The notes below the pieces were generated by a model. The model ran no database searches. It was not told the DNA's origin and saw only the letters and a program-made list of their open reading frames with translations. Source: Phaeobacter sp. G2 (GTDB lineage Bacteria > Pseudomonadota > Alphaproteobacteria > Rhodobacterales > Rhodobacteraceae). Taken from it: 64,000 bases of DNA. Where the stretch lies: NCBI GenBank assembly GCA_025163595.1, contig CP104101.1, forward strand, positions 135,095 through 199,094, read 5' to 3'. The position numbers were made by a program, and so were the translations under genes. Positions within the stretch are counted from its first letter, which is position 1. Every line of letters begins with the position of its first letter. Shown here piece after piece: positions 26,538 to 35,862 of the stretch.

Positions 26538-26570
26538 TTGTTCCTCCCTGAACAACTTCTGATTAGTACC

Positions 26571-27380
26571 TCAACTCAACCAACGTTTGCGTCGGCTGTA
26601 GTGCTTGACGTTGTGAAAGTCGGTCTCTCCGCCGCCTAGATAAAATTCCTGAATGTCGGAGTTGGATTTGAGCGCCTCGGCCGTGCCGTGCATGACAACG
26701 CGGCCGTTCTCAATCAGATACCCTTGCGAAACAATCTCCAGAGCGGCCAGCGCGTTCTGCTCCACCAGCAGGACGGATACGCCCTCCTCCTGATTGATCT
26801 TTTGCAGGATGCCGAAGATTTCCTCGACCAGGAACGGGGCAAGGCCGAGACTTGGTTCGTCGAGCATCAACAGTTTCGGCTGCGTCACCAGCGCCCTGCC
26901 GATGGCCAGCATCTGTTGCTCGCCACCAGACAAATAGCCTGCTTGCGAATTGCGGCGTTCGGCAAGTCGTGGGAAATAGTCGTAAATCTTTTCTTTTTCC
27001 GCATTCAGCGCCGATCGGGACATTCCGCGCGGCGCAGCAGCGGTCAGGTTCTCGTCGGGGGTCAGGTGTTCAAAGACCCGCCGCCCTTCGATGACGTGAC
27101 AGATACCCATCCCGACGCGGTTTTGCGCGAGCACTTCGGTTATTTCTGTTCCCTGGAAGGTTATTTCACCTCGGCTGATGCGTCCGCGCTCTGCCTTCAG
27201 AAGACCGCTGATCGCTTTCAACGTGGTGCTTTTGCCCGCGCCGTTCGAGCCCAAGAGCGCGATCATCTCGCCTTTTGGCACCTTGACCGAAACACCTTTG
27301 ATCGCCAGCATTACATTGTCGTACAGCACCTCGACACTGTTCATGGACAGAATGTGCTCGGCTTCAACTTTTTCTTGCAT
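26571..27380 (-). CDS. livF: ABC transporter ATP-binding protein, LivF type
   Basis: A 269-residue ATPase with Walker A GSNGAGKST, signature LSGGEQQ and Walker B LMLDEPSLGLAPF. The C-terminus NVKHYSRRKRWLS is like the LivF at 157-954. The ATG at 27380 is chosen because AAGGGAA lies 8 nt upstream; the ATG at 27386 would be too close to it. Together with LivG it powers the permease formed by LivH and LivM. The gene follows livM with 5-11 nt between. Confidence 0.92.
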   Translation of the reverse strand: MQEKVEAEHILSMNSVEVLYDNVMLAIKGVSVKVPKGEMIALLGSNGAGKSTTLKAISGLLKAERGRISRGEITFQGTEITEVLAQNRVGMGICHVIEGRRVFEHLTPDENLTAAAPRGMSRSALNAEKEKIYDYFPRLAERRNSQAGYLSGGEQQMLAIGRALVTQPKLLMLDEPSLGLAPFLVEEIFGILQKINQEEGVSVLLVEQNALAALEIVSQGYLIENGRVVMHGTAEALKSNSDIQEFYLGGGETDFHNVKHYSRRKRWLS

Positions 27381-27391
27381 CGGCATTTCCC

Positions 27392-28465
27392 TTATTTCTT
27401 GAACTGATCGAAGGGCCAGACCATCAGATAGTCTCTGATGTTGCCGTAGAGTTTTCCCAAACCGAGCGGTTCGATCAGAAGGATAATGACGATCAGTGCG
27501 CCATAGACCGCATTCGGGATGTGAGCGAGCGTTTCAACATTGATCTGCATACCAAGCCCCTCGCTCACCGTGACGACGAGACCGTTCACCAAACCGGGGA
27601 CAAGAAGGATCAGAGCAACACCGAAATAGGATCCGATTACGCTGCCGAGGCCGCCAACGATCACCATCGCAAGAACCTGGATAGATACGGTGACCGAAAA
27701 CTGCTCCGGCGCGGCAAGAAAGAAGAAGGTGGCGACAAGCAAAGCACCACTGACGCCCGCGATGAAAGACGAAGTCGCGAAGGCTAGGATCTTGTAATAG
27801 AAACTGTTCACACCCAGGATCGCGGCAGCAAAGTCTTTTTCGCGTACCGCGACCAGGGCACGACCAAGCCCAGTGCGTTTGAGATTCAGCATGAAGATCG
27901 TCACCAACACACACCATCCGAAGGCGACATAGTAAAAACCGGTATCAGAGGTAATATCCTGCCCAAGAAACGCCAAAGTTGGTGACTGGAGCGATGCGTG
28001 CGAGCCCCCTGAAATCGCCGGCGAGTGGGTCAGAACCCAGTCCATCACGAATTGCATCGCAAGAGTCGTGAGTGCGAGATAGAGACCCTTGACCCGCAAT
28101 GCGGCAAAGGCGAACAGGCTGCCGATCACAGATGACGTCAACCCGCCAATGATCAGGGCGAATTCCCATGGCACGCCGAAACGCGCCGCGTGGATCGCCG
28201 AATACGCCCCGACGGCCATGACCGCAGCATAGCCCAAGTGAAGTTGGCCAGCCCAACCTGTCACCAGGTTAAGTCCAAGGGCGGCGGCCGTCCAGATCAG
28301 CCACGGAAGCATGTAACTGTTCAGGTAGAGCGACGGTATGATGAATGGCGCGGCAAGTCCAATCAGGAAGATGAATACAGCCAGGTTCCGGTCAGCAGGT
28401 ACCTTGAAGATACGACTATCGGATACATAGTTGGCGTGATGGACGCCGGAAAGTCTATAAAACAT
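27392..28465 (-). CDS. livM: ABC transporter permease, LivM type
   Basis: A 357-residue inner-membrane permease with about nine to ten hydrophobic segments. The LivM family marks are NLVTGWAGQLHLGYAAVMAVGAY near residues 65-85 (abridged), the EAA-like loop around VREKDFAAAILGVN, and VIVGGLGSVIGSYFG. It is 3 nt from livH upstream and directly followed by livF. Confidence 0.92.
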   Translation of the reverse strand: MFYRLSGVHHANYVSDSRIFKVPADRNLAVFIFLIGLAAPFIIPSLYLNSYMLPWLIWTAAALGLNLVTGWAGQLHLGYAAVMAVGAYSAIHAARFGVPWEFALIIGGLTSSVIGSLFAFAALRVKGLYLALTTLAMQFVMDWVLTHSPAISGGSHASLQSPTLAFLGQDITSDTGFYYVAFGWCVLVTIFMLNLKRTGLGRALVAVREKDFAAAILGVNSFYYKILAFATSSFIAGVSGALLVATFFFLAAPEQFSVTVSIQVLAMVIVGGLGSVIGSYFGVALILLVPGLVNGLVVTVSEGLGMQINVETLAHIPNAVYGALIVIILLIEPLGLGKLYGNIRDYLMVWPFDQFKK

Positions 28466-28468
28466 CCC

Positions 28469-29356
28469 TTAGACCCTTTCGATGTCGTGACGGCCGAACA
28501 GCCCGTGCGGACGGATCATGACCGTAAGAATGAGCACGGCGGCGACGATAAGCTCGCGGCTTCCGCCTCCGACAAGCGGATCCAGAAGATCGGCACCAAC
28601 GTTTTCGACGACGCCCAGAATGATGCCCGCGATCACTGCGCCGAGGATACTGTCGAGTCCACCAAGAACGGCCACCGTCAGACCCTTCAGAAGCAACAGC
28701 GACAGCGCCTGATCGACACCCTGAATCTCGCCCCAGATGACGCCTGCGGCGACGGCAACAACTGATGCCAGTGCCCAGGACAACCCTACGCCGCGCTCAA
28801 CCGAAATGCCGACCGACCACGAAGCCATGTAATCATCCGCGATCGCCCGCAACTTGATCCCGGTCCGGGTTCGGAAGAACAGCATGAAGGCGACAAAGAG
28901 TGCGAGCGCAACACCGGCACCGACAAGATGGATGCGGCTGACGAAGATGTCGCCCAGGAACAGCGGTTCATAGCTGACCCCCAAATCAACCGAACGGGAT
29001 GTCCCACCCCAGATTGCAAGTGTTGTCCCCCGCAGGAAGATGTCCAGGCCAAGTGTCAGCATCAGGATCATGACGACCGGACGGCCCGCGAGACGGCGCA
29101 GGGCAACACGCTCAATGCCAAATCCCAGGCCGAACATGATCACCGCAGCAAGCGGAATGGCCAGCCACAGCGGCAGACCCGCGTCATGTGAAAGGGCAAG
29201 AACCACATAGGCCCCGACCATTGTCAGCCCACCCTGCGACAGATTGGGCACCGAGGACGCTTTGTAGATCAGCACGAGGCCGATAGCGAAGAGCGAATAC
29301 AAGAGACCCGTCAAGGCTCCATTGATCGCAAGTTCAGATAGAAAGACCCAATCCAT
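28469..29356 (-). CDS. livH: ABC transporter permease, LivH type
   Basis: A 295-residue permease with about eight membrane segments. It begins in the typical LivH way with a helix followed by NGALTGLLYSLFAIGLVLIY (abridged), then LSQGGLTMVGAY, and has the loop AIADDYMASWSVGIS and the GGLDSILGAVIAG segment. GGGAGG lies before the ATG at 29356, which directly abuts the stop of the acyl-CoA synthetase gene (29357). Confidence 0.92.
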   Translation of the reverse strand: MDWVFLSELAINGALTGLLYSLFAIGLVLIYKASSVPNLSQGGLTMVGAYVVLALSHDAGLPLWLAIPLAAVIMFGLGFGIERVALRRLAGRPVVMILMLTLGLDIFLRGTTLAIWGGTSRSVDLGVSYEPLFLGDIFVSRIHLVGAGVALALFVAFMLFFRTRTGIKLRAIADDYMASWSVGISVERGVGLSWALASVVAVAAGVIWGEIQGVDQALSLLLLKGLTVAVLGGLDSILGAVIAGIILGVVENVGADLLDPLVGGGSRELIVAAVLILTVMIRPHGLFGRHDIERV

Positions 29357-31276
29357 TTATACCTCCCTGATGGGAAGGCTTCTTTCGACCTTCCCTATTT
29401 CCCCTGTCTCGTAAGTCACCTGCGCGCTTACGTGGACATCTTTTGAACCGTCGTAGAGCGCCGCGATCACGTCGGCATAGCGTTCCTGTACAACCTTGCG
29501 TCGCAGTTTTCGGGTCCGCGTGATCTCACCATCGTCCGGGTCGAATTCCTTCGGCAGGCTGACAAAGCGTTGCAGGCGCAACGGCTCTGTGACGGCCTTA
29601 TTTACCCGTTCGAATGCCCCGTGCAGCAGCGCCGCGACCTCGTCACGTTGCGACAAATCGGAATAGGACACATAAGGCACGCCGTTCACTTCGGCCCAGT
29701 GTCCCACTGCCTCGAAATCCACGCAGACCATGGCGGTCAATTCATCCAGGCCGGCACCGATAACAGCCGCATCCTTGATATAGGGGCTGAACTTCAACCG
29801 GTTCTCAATGTAGTTTGGCACATAACGCTCGCCTCCGGCTGTATGCATGACCTCGGAGACACGGCCCAGAACAACCAGGTGTCCGTCATTCTCCAGATAA
29901 CCGGCATCGCCGGTATGCAGCCACCCGTCCTCAAGCGCTTCGGCGGTCGCTTCGGGTTTGTTGAAGTACCCCTCAAACACGCTGTCCGAACGCACCAGGA
30001 TCTCTCCGTCTTCGGCAATTTTCACCTCGACGCCAGGCGCGGGTTTGCCAACGGTATGGAGGCGCACCTCGCCCGGAGACTGAATCGCATTGATCGCGCT
30101 ATTTTCGGTCTGGCCGTAGAGTTGGCGCAATTTGATTCCCAGGGCTCGGTAGAAAACAAACGTGTCTTCGCCGATTGCTTCGCCGCCAGTGAACGCGTTC
30201 TTCAGACGACTCATCCCGAACTGGTCCTTGATCGGACCAAAAACGATCGCCTCGCCCAAAAGTCGGCCCAAAGGCTCTAGTGCACCGCCGCTAATGCCAT
30301 TCAGCTTGCGTGTCTCGGCGGCAATCGCCCGGTCCATGAAGAAATGGTACAGCCATTTTTTGACCGGGGTCGAGTTCTCGATACCCACTTGGATCGTCGT
30401 CAGCATCTGGTCCCAGCTTCTCGGCGCCGCCAGATAGAATGTCGGAGCGATTTCGCGCATGTCGCGAACGACGGTTTCCTGACGTTCAGGCACGTTCACG
30501 GTGAACCGGCAGAGCAGCGCCGCCGCGACGGTAATGGCGAAGTCGCCCACCCAGGCCATCGGCAGATAGGCGAGGATTTCCTCATTGTCGTCGAATGCAC
30601 CCGCTGCATGCCCGTTCCTGGCCGCAGCAAGAACGTTCTTTTGACTCAGAACGATACCTTTCGGTTTTCCCGTGGTCCCTGACGAATGCATGAAAATGGC
30701 CGGATCGCCGGGCTTTGCCCGACCAAAGAGATCTTCGCGCAAGCCCGGGGTTTCATTAAGATCGTGCTGACCGACTTCGATCAGGTGATCCCAGGACATC
30801 AGCCCTTCAACCTCATAGAATCCGAGGCCTCGCGCTTCATCATAAATGATGTGGTCGATACCCTCGGCGCCCGCGTCCTTCAGTTCCAGGATCTTGTCTA
30901 CCTGCTCCTGATCTTCGGCGATGGCCGCGACGATTTCGACTTCGCCAAGAAAGTGCCGAAGTTCTTCGATTGTCGCGCCCGGATAGGCAGGCATTGCATA
31001 GGCGCCCAGCAACGAAACAGCCAGCATGCCGCCGTACAACCGTGCACGGTTATCGCCCAGAATAAGTACTGCCTTGCCCGGCTTTACGCCGATTTTTTCA
31101 AGTCCGGCCGCGCAGGCAAGCACCTCTTCGGCGTATTCCGCCCAAGTGGTTTCTTTCCAGATCCCGCGTTCCTTTTCGCGAAGCGCGATATCCTTTCCGT
31201 GGCGCGACGCGTTTTGCGCCAGCAGTGCACCAATCGTATCGCCGCCCGAAGACTGTTTTTGCGTCAAATCAGTCAT
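29357..31276 (-). CDS. Long-chain-type acyl-CoA synthetase (AMP-forming)
   Basis: A 639-residue ANL-superfamily ligase. The P-loop HSSGTTGKPKG is intact near residue 215, followed by YLPMAWVGD, LYGQTEN and the hinge GRVSEVM with TRTRKLRRK near the end. Length and motifs fit long-chain acyl-CoA synthetases. The gene lies inside the liv operon between livG and livH, so the imported carboxylate is probably activated at once with ATP and CoA. It overlaps livG by 8 nt. This arrangement is known in aromatic- and fatty-acid-related Liv clusters of alphaproteobacteria. Confidence 0.93.
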   Translation of the reverse strand: MTDLTQKQSSGGDTIGALLAQNASRHGKDIALREKERGIWKETTWAEYAEEVLACAAGLEKIGVKPGKAVLILGDNRARLYGGMLAVSLLGAYAMPAYPGATIEELRHFLGEVEIVAAIAEDQEQVDKILELKDAGAEGIDHIIYDEARGLGFYEVEGLMSWDHLIEVGQHDLNETPGLREDLFGRAKPGDPAIFMHSSGTTGKPKGIVLSQKNVLAAARNGHAAGAFDDNEEILAYLPMAWVGDFAITVAAALLCRFTVNVPERQETVVRDMREIAPTFYLAAPRSWDQMLTTIQVGIENSTPVKKWLYHFFMDRAIAAETRKLNGISGGALEPLGRLLGEAIVFGPIKDQFGMSRLKNAFTGGEAIGEDTFVFYRALGIKLRQLYGQTENSAINAIQSPGEVRLHTVGKPAPGVEVKIAEDGEILVRSDSVFEGYFNKPEATAEALEDGWLHTGDAGYLENDGHLVVLGRVSEVMHTAGGERYVPNYIENRLKFSPYIKDAAVIGAGLDELTAMVCVDFEAVGHWAEVNGVPYVSYSDLSQRDEVAALLHGAFERVNKAVTEPLRLQRFVSLPKEFDPDDGEITRTRKLRRKVVQERYADVIAALYDGSKDVHVSAQVTYETGEIGKVERSLPIREV

Positions 31277-32114
31277 GCGACCCTCCGATATATGCCTCGA
31301 TGACCCGCGGGTCTTTTACAACGTCCTTCGGGATGCCGCTGGCGATCATTTCGCCATAATTAAGCGCCAGCATCCGATCACAGATGCCGGTGATGACATC
31401 CATATGATGCTCGATCAGCAGAACGCTGACGCCGCGTTCGGCACGGGCATCCAGAATGAAGCGGGACATATACCCCTTCTCTTCCTGATTCATGCCTGCC
31501 ATCGGCTCATCGAGTATCAACATTTGCGGCTCGGCCACCAATGCCCGCGCAAGTTCGACCCGTTTTTTCAGCCCGATCGGAAGACCATCGACCAACTCAT
31601 GTCGGATGCTTTCAAGCTGTAGAAACTCGATCACCTCCTCGACGATCTTACGGTTCTCGATCTCTTCATGCCGCGCCGCCCACCAATAAAGCGCCGTGCG
31701 TAAGACGCCCGGTTTCATGTGGATGTGCCGCCCGAGCAGGATGTTGTCCAGAACGCTCATCCCGTTGAAAAGGGCAAGATTCTGGAACGTCCGCGCAACC
31801 CCGAGCTTGGCAACCTTATGAGGCGCTGTGCCCGTGATGTCTTTTCCCGCCAGCCGGACAGTGCCTACGTTTGGCGGATAAAACCCGGTAATTGCGTTCG
31901 TTAGCGTTGTCTTGCCGCTACCATTCGGTCCGACAAGCCCAAAGATTTCACCTTGCCGAATGACGAGATCAACTCCGGTGACAGCAACGATGCCGCCAAA
32001 CCGTCGTTCGACCCCGTTGCACTCCAGAAGCGCCCCGCCATCGGTACCAACTGCTATTTTATTCTTCGTTGTCATCTGGATCTTATTGTCCCCATTAAGG
32101 TTCATGGCTTTCAT
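31269..32114 (-). CDS. livG: ABC transporter ATP-binding protein, LivG type
   Basis: A 281-residue ATPase with Walker A GPNGSGKTT, the LivG-specific long insertion between Walker A and the signature, and Walker B LMILDEPMAGMN. The start is not certain: the ATG at 32114 overlaps the SDR stop as TGATG and is preferred for coupling, while ATGs at 32105 and 32075 give shorter N-termini closer to typical LivG. The core domain begins at about residue 30. Confidence 0.9.
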   Translation of the reverse strand: MKAMNLNGDNKIQMTTKNKIAVGTDGGALLECNGVERRFGGIVAVTGVDLVIRQGEIFGLVGPNGSGKTTLTNAITGFYPPNVGTVRLAGKDITGTAPHKVAKLGVARTFQNLALFNGMSVLDNILLGRHIHMKPGVLRTALYWWAARHEEIENRKIVEEVIEFLQLESIRHELVDGLPIGLKKRVELARALVAEPQMLILDEPMAGMNQEEKGYMSRFILDARAERGVSVLLIEHHMDVITGICDRMLALNYGEMIASGIPKDVVKDPRVIEAYIGGSHD

Positions 32115-32968
32115 CAGGAAATCAGGAAATGGTCCGGTCGACCCGTTGGCCATGGGTCCCCCCACAATTGCTGCCCACCGTCGATGTTCAGAACTTCACC
32201 GGTAACAAACTTTCCTGAGTTGGCCGCCATATAGACAACACCTTCAGCGACATCCCATTCGTCCCCGGCGTGCCGCATCGGATTGGAATCCTGGAAAGTT
32301 GCGGCACCCTCTGGAGGGTAGTTCCCGAAACCGTTGCTTTCGCAGCAACCCGGTGCCACGCAGTTCACGCGGATATCATGCGGCGCCCACTCCACCGCCA
32401 CCGATTTGGACAGGTAAATCACCCCCGCCCGAGCTGCACAGGTATGAGCGATGCCAGGCATCCCGCGCCAGATATCCGCCACGATATTTACGATGGAACC
32501 CGGTTGCTTGTTCTCAACCCAGTGGCGCGTCGTGGATTGCATCATCCACCAGGTTCCGTTGAGGTTGGTGTCAATGACGGCGGTCCAGCCTTTCGGGGAA
32601 AAATCCAGCGCAGCCTGTGGAAACTGCCCCCCCGCATTGTTCACCAGAACGTCTATGGAGCCGAATTCCTGATTCGTCTTAGCGACAAAATCCTCGACCT
32701 GTTCAGGGTCACGGATGGTCATGGGCACGGCGAAAACTCTGCCCCCAAAACTCTCGAGGTACTCTTTGGCCGAGGCCAGCTTTTCCTCGTTGCGTCCATT
32801 GATCGCCAGATTGGCGCCCAGCCTGGCGAACAGAGCCGCAATCGCCAGCCCCAAACCTCCGCCTGCGCCGGTTACAACGACGGTTTTGCCCGCGAACAAA
32901 TCATGTGCGTAAACGGTTGTGCGTTTTGACAGGTCTTCTCGCGAAGACCCGAACTGCGTCTCACTCAT
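32114..32968 (-). CDS. Short-chain dehydrogenase/reductase (2,4-dienoyl-CoA reductase-like)
   Basis: A 284-residue SDR with TGAGGGLG, NNAGG and a C-terminal NIDGGQQLWG. At the catalytic YxxxK position the sequence is HTCAARAGVIYLSKS: the usual tyrosine is missing there, as in 2,4-dienoyl-CoA reductases of the peroxisomal type (DECR), which lack the classical tyrosine. Gene order fits: it is the first gene of the importer-synthetase-crotonase-etf operon, downstream of operator copy 4, with GGGAGGAGG before the ATG. Removal of a double bond in an unsaturated substrate is the inferred role. Confidence 0.85.
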   Translation of the reverse strand: MSETQFGSSREDLSKRTTVYAHDLFAGKTVVVTGAGGGLGLAIAALFARLGANLAINGRNEEKLASAKEYLESFGGRVFAVPMTIRDPEQVEDFVAKTNQEFGSIDVLVNNAGGQFPQAALDFSPKGWTAVIDTNLNGTWWMMQSTTRHWVENKQPGSIVNIVADIWRGMPGIAHTCAARAGVIYLSKSVAVEWAPHDIRVNCVAPGCCESNGFGNYPPEGAATFQDSNPMRHAGDEWDVAEGVVYMAANSGKFVTGEVLNIDGGQQLWGDPWPTGRPDHFLIS

Positions 32969-33012
32969 GACGCCTCCTCCCTTTTCCCCTATTGCGGGGC
33001 TTTGTCTGATAA

Positions 33013-33028
33013 TCTAACGGACGTTAGA
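33013..33028. promoter_or_regulatory. Palindromic operator, copy 4
   Basis: TCTAACGGACGTTAGA, with perfect 6-nt arms, lies 45 nt before the SDR start at 32968 and after the stop of the acyl-CoA dehydrogenase gene at 33077. It is placed to control the long operon down to etfA. Confidence 0.8.
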
Positions 33029-33076
33029 AAAATAATCAAGTAGGGAATACGCGCTATCCCAATCCGTGTCTCGCGG

Positions 33077-34243
33077 TCAGTAAGACTTTGGAAGTCCTAG
33101 CGCTTTTTCAGCAATGAATGATAACAACATCTGCGGCGTCACAGGTACAATGCGGAACAAGAGCGCTTCTCTGACCAGACGCTCCACGTGATATTCCTTT
33201 GCGTAACCGAATCCGCCAAAGGTGATCTGTGCGGCCTCGGTCGCCTCAACCGCGGCGTCGGCGGCCAATAGCTTGGCTGCGTTCGCCTCGATGCCGCAGG
33301 GCTCCCCCGAATCGTAAAGGGCGGCGGCGTGCATCACCATGAGATTGGCCGATTCCACCCGCGCCCAAGCCTGAGCGAGCGGATGCTGAACGCCCTGATT
33401 CTGACCGATGGGCCGGTCGAAAACCACTCGTTCATTGGCATATTGCGCCGCGCGGGTCAGAGCGTTGCGTGCGATGCCGATGCATTCGCCCGCCACAAGG
33501 ATGCGTTCTGGATTCAGCCCATGCAGAATTTGCCGAAACCCTTTGCCCTCTTCTCCGATCAGGTCTTCGGCAGGTATCGGCAACCCGTCGATGAAGACCT
33601 CGTTCGAATCGACAGCCTTGCGCCCCATCTTTTCGATCTCTCGCACATCAACGAAATTACGGTTGAGATCGGTATAGAACAGGCTCAGCCCTTCGGTCGG
33701 GTTAGTCACATCCTCAAGCCGCGTTGTTCTGGCCAGAAGCAGCATCTTGTGGGCAACCTGCGCGGTCGAAATCCAGACCTTCTGACCATGCACGACATAC
33801 CTGTCTCCCTGTCGCACCGCCATGGTCTTCAGCTTTGTGGTATCCAGCCCCGTCGTCGGTTCGGTGACGCCGAAACAAGCCTTTTCATCACCTGCGATCA
33901 GGGGGCTCAGCATGCGCGCGCGCTGTTCATCGGTCCCGAACTTCACCACCGGGTTGAGCCCGAAAATGTTCATGTGGATGGCCGAGGCCCCGCTCGCGCC
34001 AGCCCCTGACTCAGCAATCGCCTGCATCATGATCGTCGCTTCAGTGATCCCCAGGCCGGCGCCGCCGACCGCTTCAGGCATGGCGATGCCAAGCCAGCCG
34101 CCATCGGCCATTGCCCTGTGCAAATCATGGGGAAAACCACCGTTGCGATCCCGGTCCAGCCAGTAGTCATCGTCGAATTGTGCACAAATCCGCAGAATCT
34201 GGTCGCGGATTTCCTGTTGGTCGGTGGTCATTCTAAATGTCAT
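33077..34243 (-). CDS. Acyl-CoA dehydrogenase
   Basis: A 388-residue acyl-CoA dehydrogenase with CFGVTEPTTGLDTTK, HGQKVWISTAQVAH and FGGFGYAKEYHVERLVREA. The flavin-domain glycine is replaced (TEPTTG for TEPxxGS), and the C-terminal segment IVPVTPQMLLSF lacks the YEGT/YGGT pattern. It therefore belongs to a less common lineage. Its ATG overlaps the stop of the upstream CoA-transferase gene by 4 nt (ATGA at 34240-34243), which fixes the start. Confidence 0.88.
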   Translation of the reverse strand: MTFRMTTDQQEIRDQILRICAQFDDDYWLDRDRNGGFPHDLHRAMADGGWLGIAMPEAVGGAGLGITEATIMMQAIAESGAGASGASAIHMNIFGLNPVVKFGTDEQRARMLSPLIAGDEKACFGVTEPTTGLDTTKLKTMAVRQGDRYVVHGQKVWISTAQVAHKMLLLARTTRLEDVTNPTEGLSLFYTDLNRNFVDVREIEKMGRKAVDSNEVFIDGLPIPAEDLIGEEGKGFRQILHGLNPERILVAGECIGIARNALTRAAQYANERVVFDRPIGQNQGVQHPLAQAWARVESANLMVMHAAALYDSGEPCGIEANAAKLLAADAAVEATEAAQITFGGFGYAKEYHVERLVREALLFRIVPVTPQMLLSFIAEKALGLPKSY

Positions 34244-35451
34244 GGCGTCCCCTTGCCTTCCAGTCTCACGAGTCCTGCCTCACAAAGGGCAGAGATTTGC
34301 TCATCGTCAAAACCAAGATCGCTTAGAATACTTCGGCTGTCTGCGCCGGGCGGTCGTCCCAGCCAGCGAAGTTCACCGGGCGTCGCGCTTAGATGCGGGA
34401 TCGGACCGATGACCTGGGTCTGCTCGCCCTCGACCGATACGATGTCCCCGCGATGGCGTATCTGCTCATTGGTCGTGATCTCCTCGACGCTCAACACCCG
34501 AGAGGCAACCGCATCATGTCGTGCGAATACAGCCGCAACTTCTTCAGCGGTGTGCTGCGTGACGAAATCATTGATCGCGTCAAAGACCACCGCCATGTGC
34601 TGCGACATCTCGCCGAGTGTCTCGAACCGCGGGTCATCGGCCAAAGAGTCCCCTCCGACCGCGCGCATCAGGCGTTGCGCAGTTTCCGCGCTACCTGCCG
34701 AGACGGTCAGCCAAACCCCATCGGACGTGCGGAACATGCCCCCCGGCGCAAAGTCCATCGGCTGGCGCAGCCCGTTGCGCCGCGGTGAATGGTTCGCACC
34801 TGTCATTGCGGGAACAGGATAGTCCATCAATCGAAGCAGCGCTTCGAACACCGCAAGATCGACAACCTGACCCCGTACTATCCCCTTTTCGCGGGCAAAC
34901 AGCGCAATCATGATTCCCAATGCGCCCATCAGGCCTGTCGTGCTGTCGGCCGCCGGAAATCCGGGGTGCATCGGCGGCCCGTCAGGGAAACCGGTCAGAT
35001 GTGCTAAACCACTCATGGCTTCTGCCGCACGACCAAACGCAGGTACGTCCCGCATCGGACCTTCCTGTCCGTAACCCGAAACGCGCAGAACAATCAGATC
35101 TGGGTTCCACTCATGAAGGGTTTCCGGCCCGATACCAGCACGTTCAAGCACGCCCGGCCGGAAATTTTCGATAAGAACATCGGCACCTTCAACCAATTTG
35201 CGCAGGATGTCCCGGCCTTCGCCGGACTTCCAGTCTAGGCTCAGAATCTTCTTGTTGCGGCCCAGCGTCTTCCACCAAACGCCCGCTCCATCCTCTGCCT
35301 TGGGCCCGAGGTCGCGCATCATATCCGTTCGGTTGGGTGCCTCGATCTTGATGACATCTGCACCGAAATCCGAGAGCAAGGCTGCCGAAAAAGGTCCGGC
35401 AATTACGTGGCCAAGTTCGATGATTTTCAGGTGATCAAGGGGTCCAGGCAT
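34240..35451 (-). CDS. CaiB/BaiF family protein with the catalytic Asp position changed
   Basis: A 403-residue class III CoA-transferase-like protein. The CoA domain is clear (LGHVIAGPFSAALLSDFGADV, abridged). At the place of the catalytic aspartate the sequence is VPAFGRAAEAMSG, with Gly140 where the sister at 16694-17860 has Asp in PAFDDAVQSVSG. A C-terminal extension of about 20 residues follows the usual end. It may use another residue or not be a CoA-transferase. The ATG at 35451 is chosen because the ATG at 35478 lies within the operator. It is coupled to the acyl-CoA dehydrogenase gene. Confidence 0.82.
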   Translation of the reverse strand: MPGPLDHLKIIELGHVIAGPFSAALLSDFGADVIKIEAPNRTDMMRDLGPKAEDGAGVWWKTLGRNKKILSLDWKSGEGRDILRKLVEGADVLIENFRPGVLERAGIGPETLHEWNPDLIVLRVSGYGQEGPMRDVPAFGRAAEAMSGLAHLTGFPDGPPMHPGFPAADSTTGLMGALGIMIALFAREKGIVRGQVVDLAVFEALLRLMDYPVPAMTGANHSPRRNGLRQPMDFAPGGMFRTSDGVWLTVSAGSAETAQRLMRAVGGDSLADDPRFETLGEMSQHMAVVFDAINDFVTQHTAEEVAAVFARHDAVASRVLSVEEITTNEQIRHRGDIVSVEGEQTQVIGPIPHLSATPGELRWLGRPPGADSRSILSDLGFDDEQISALCEAGLVRLEGKGTP

Positions 35452-35470
35452 TCGTTCTCGCCGCCAGTAA

Positions 35471-35486
35471 TCTAACATTTGTTAGA
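35471..35486. promoter_or_regulatory. Palindromic operator, copy 5
   Basis: TCTAACATTTGTTAGA, with perfect 6-nt arms, lies 20 nt before the CoA-transferase start at 35451. It marks the right end of the catabolic island: no copy is seen further right. Confidence 0.8.
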
Positions 35487-35862
35487 ATAGTAGCCTCCTG
35501 GACGGCAAACCTCAAGACTTGAGATTGCGAAATGGGGGTCTGATGCCGCAGAGTGCAAAATAGTACGCTACAGCGCTTCGATCTAAGATTGAATAATTTG
35601 GTCTCTTTCTGCTCCCTTCGGTTGAGTGCGAGAAACGATAAGCCATGTATCAATCTAAAGTCGAAACGCTTCAGTTATCCAACGAGCGCTATTGAATTGC
35701 GCCGTTTGGACCATGGACTCTACTTCGAAACTCCGCACGAGCCGCCCTGGGATCGTCGGACTCCCGGAGCTTCGCGACGATTCTCTCCGGTTTTGTTTTT
35801 TCTGGGCCATCCCGCTATCCTCAAATTGGCTCGAAATCCTATTTTTGGGGAGGATCGTTGCG
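35487..35862. other. Intergenic region without a recognised gene
   Basis: About 375 bases of lower GC content than the flanks, between the catabolic island and the RND genes. One frame is open from 35553 but runs into the RND gene antisense and shows no family likeness, so it is not called. The sequence probably holds the upstream promoter of the 35451 operon and the untranslated end of the RND operon. Confidence 0.5.
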
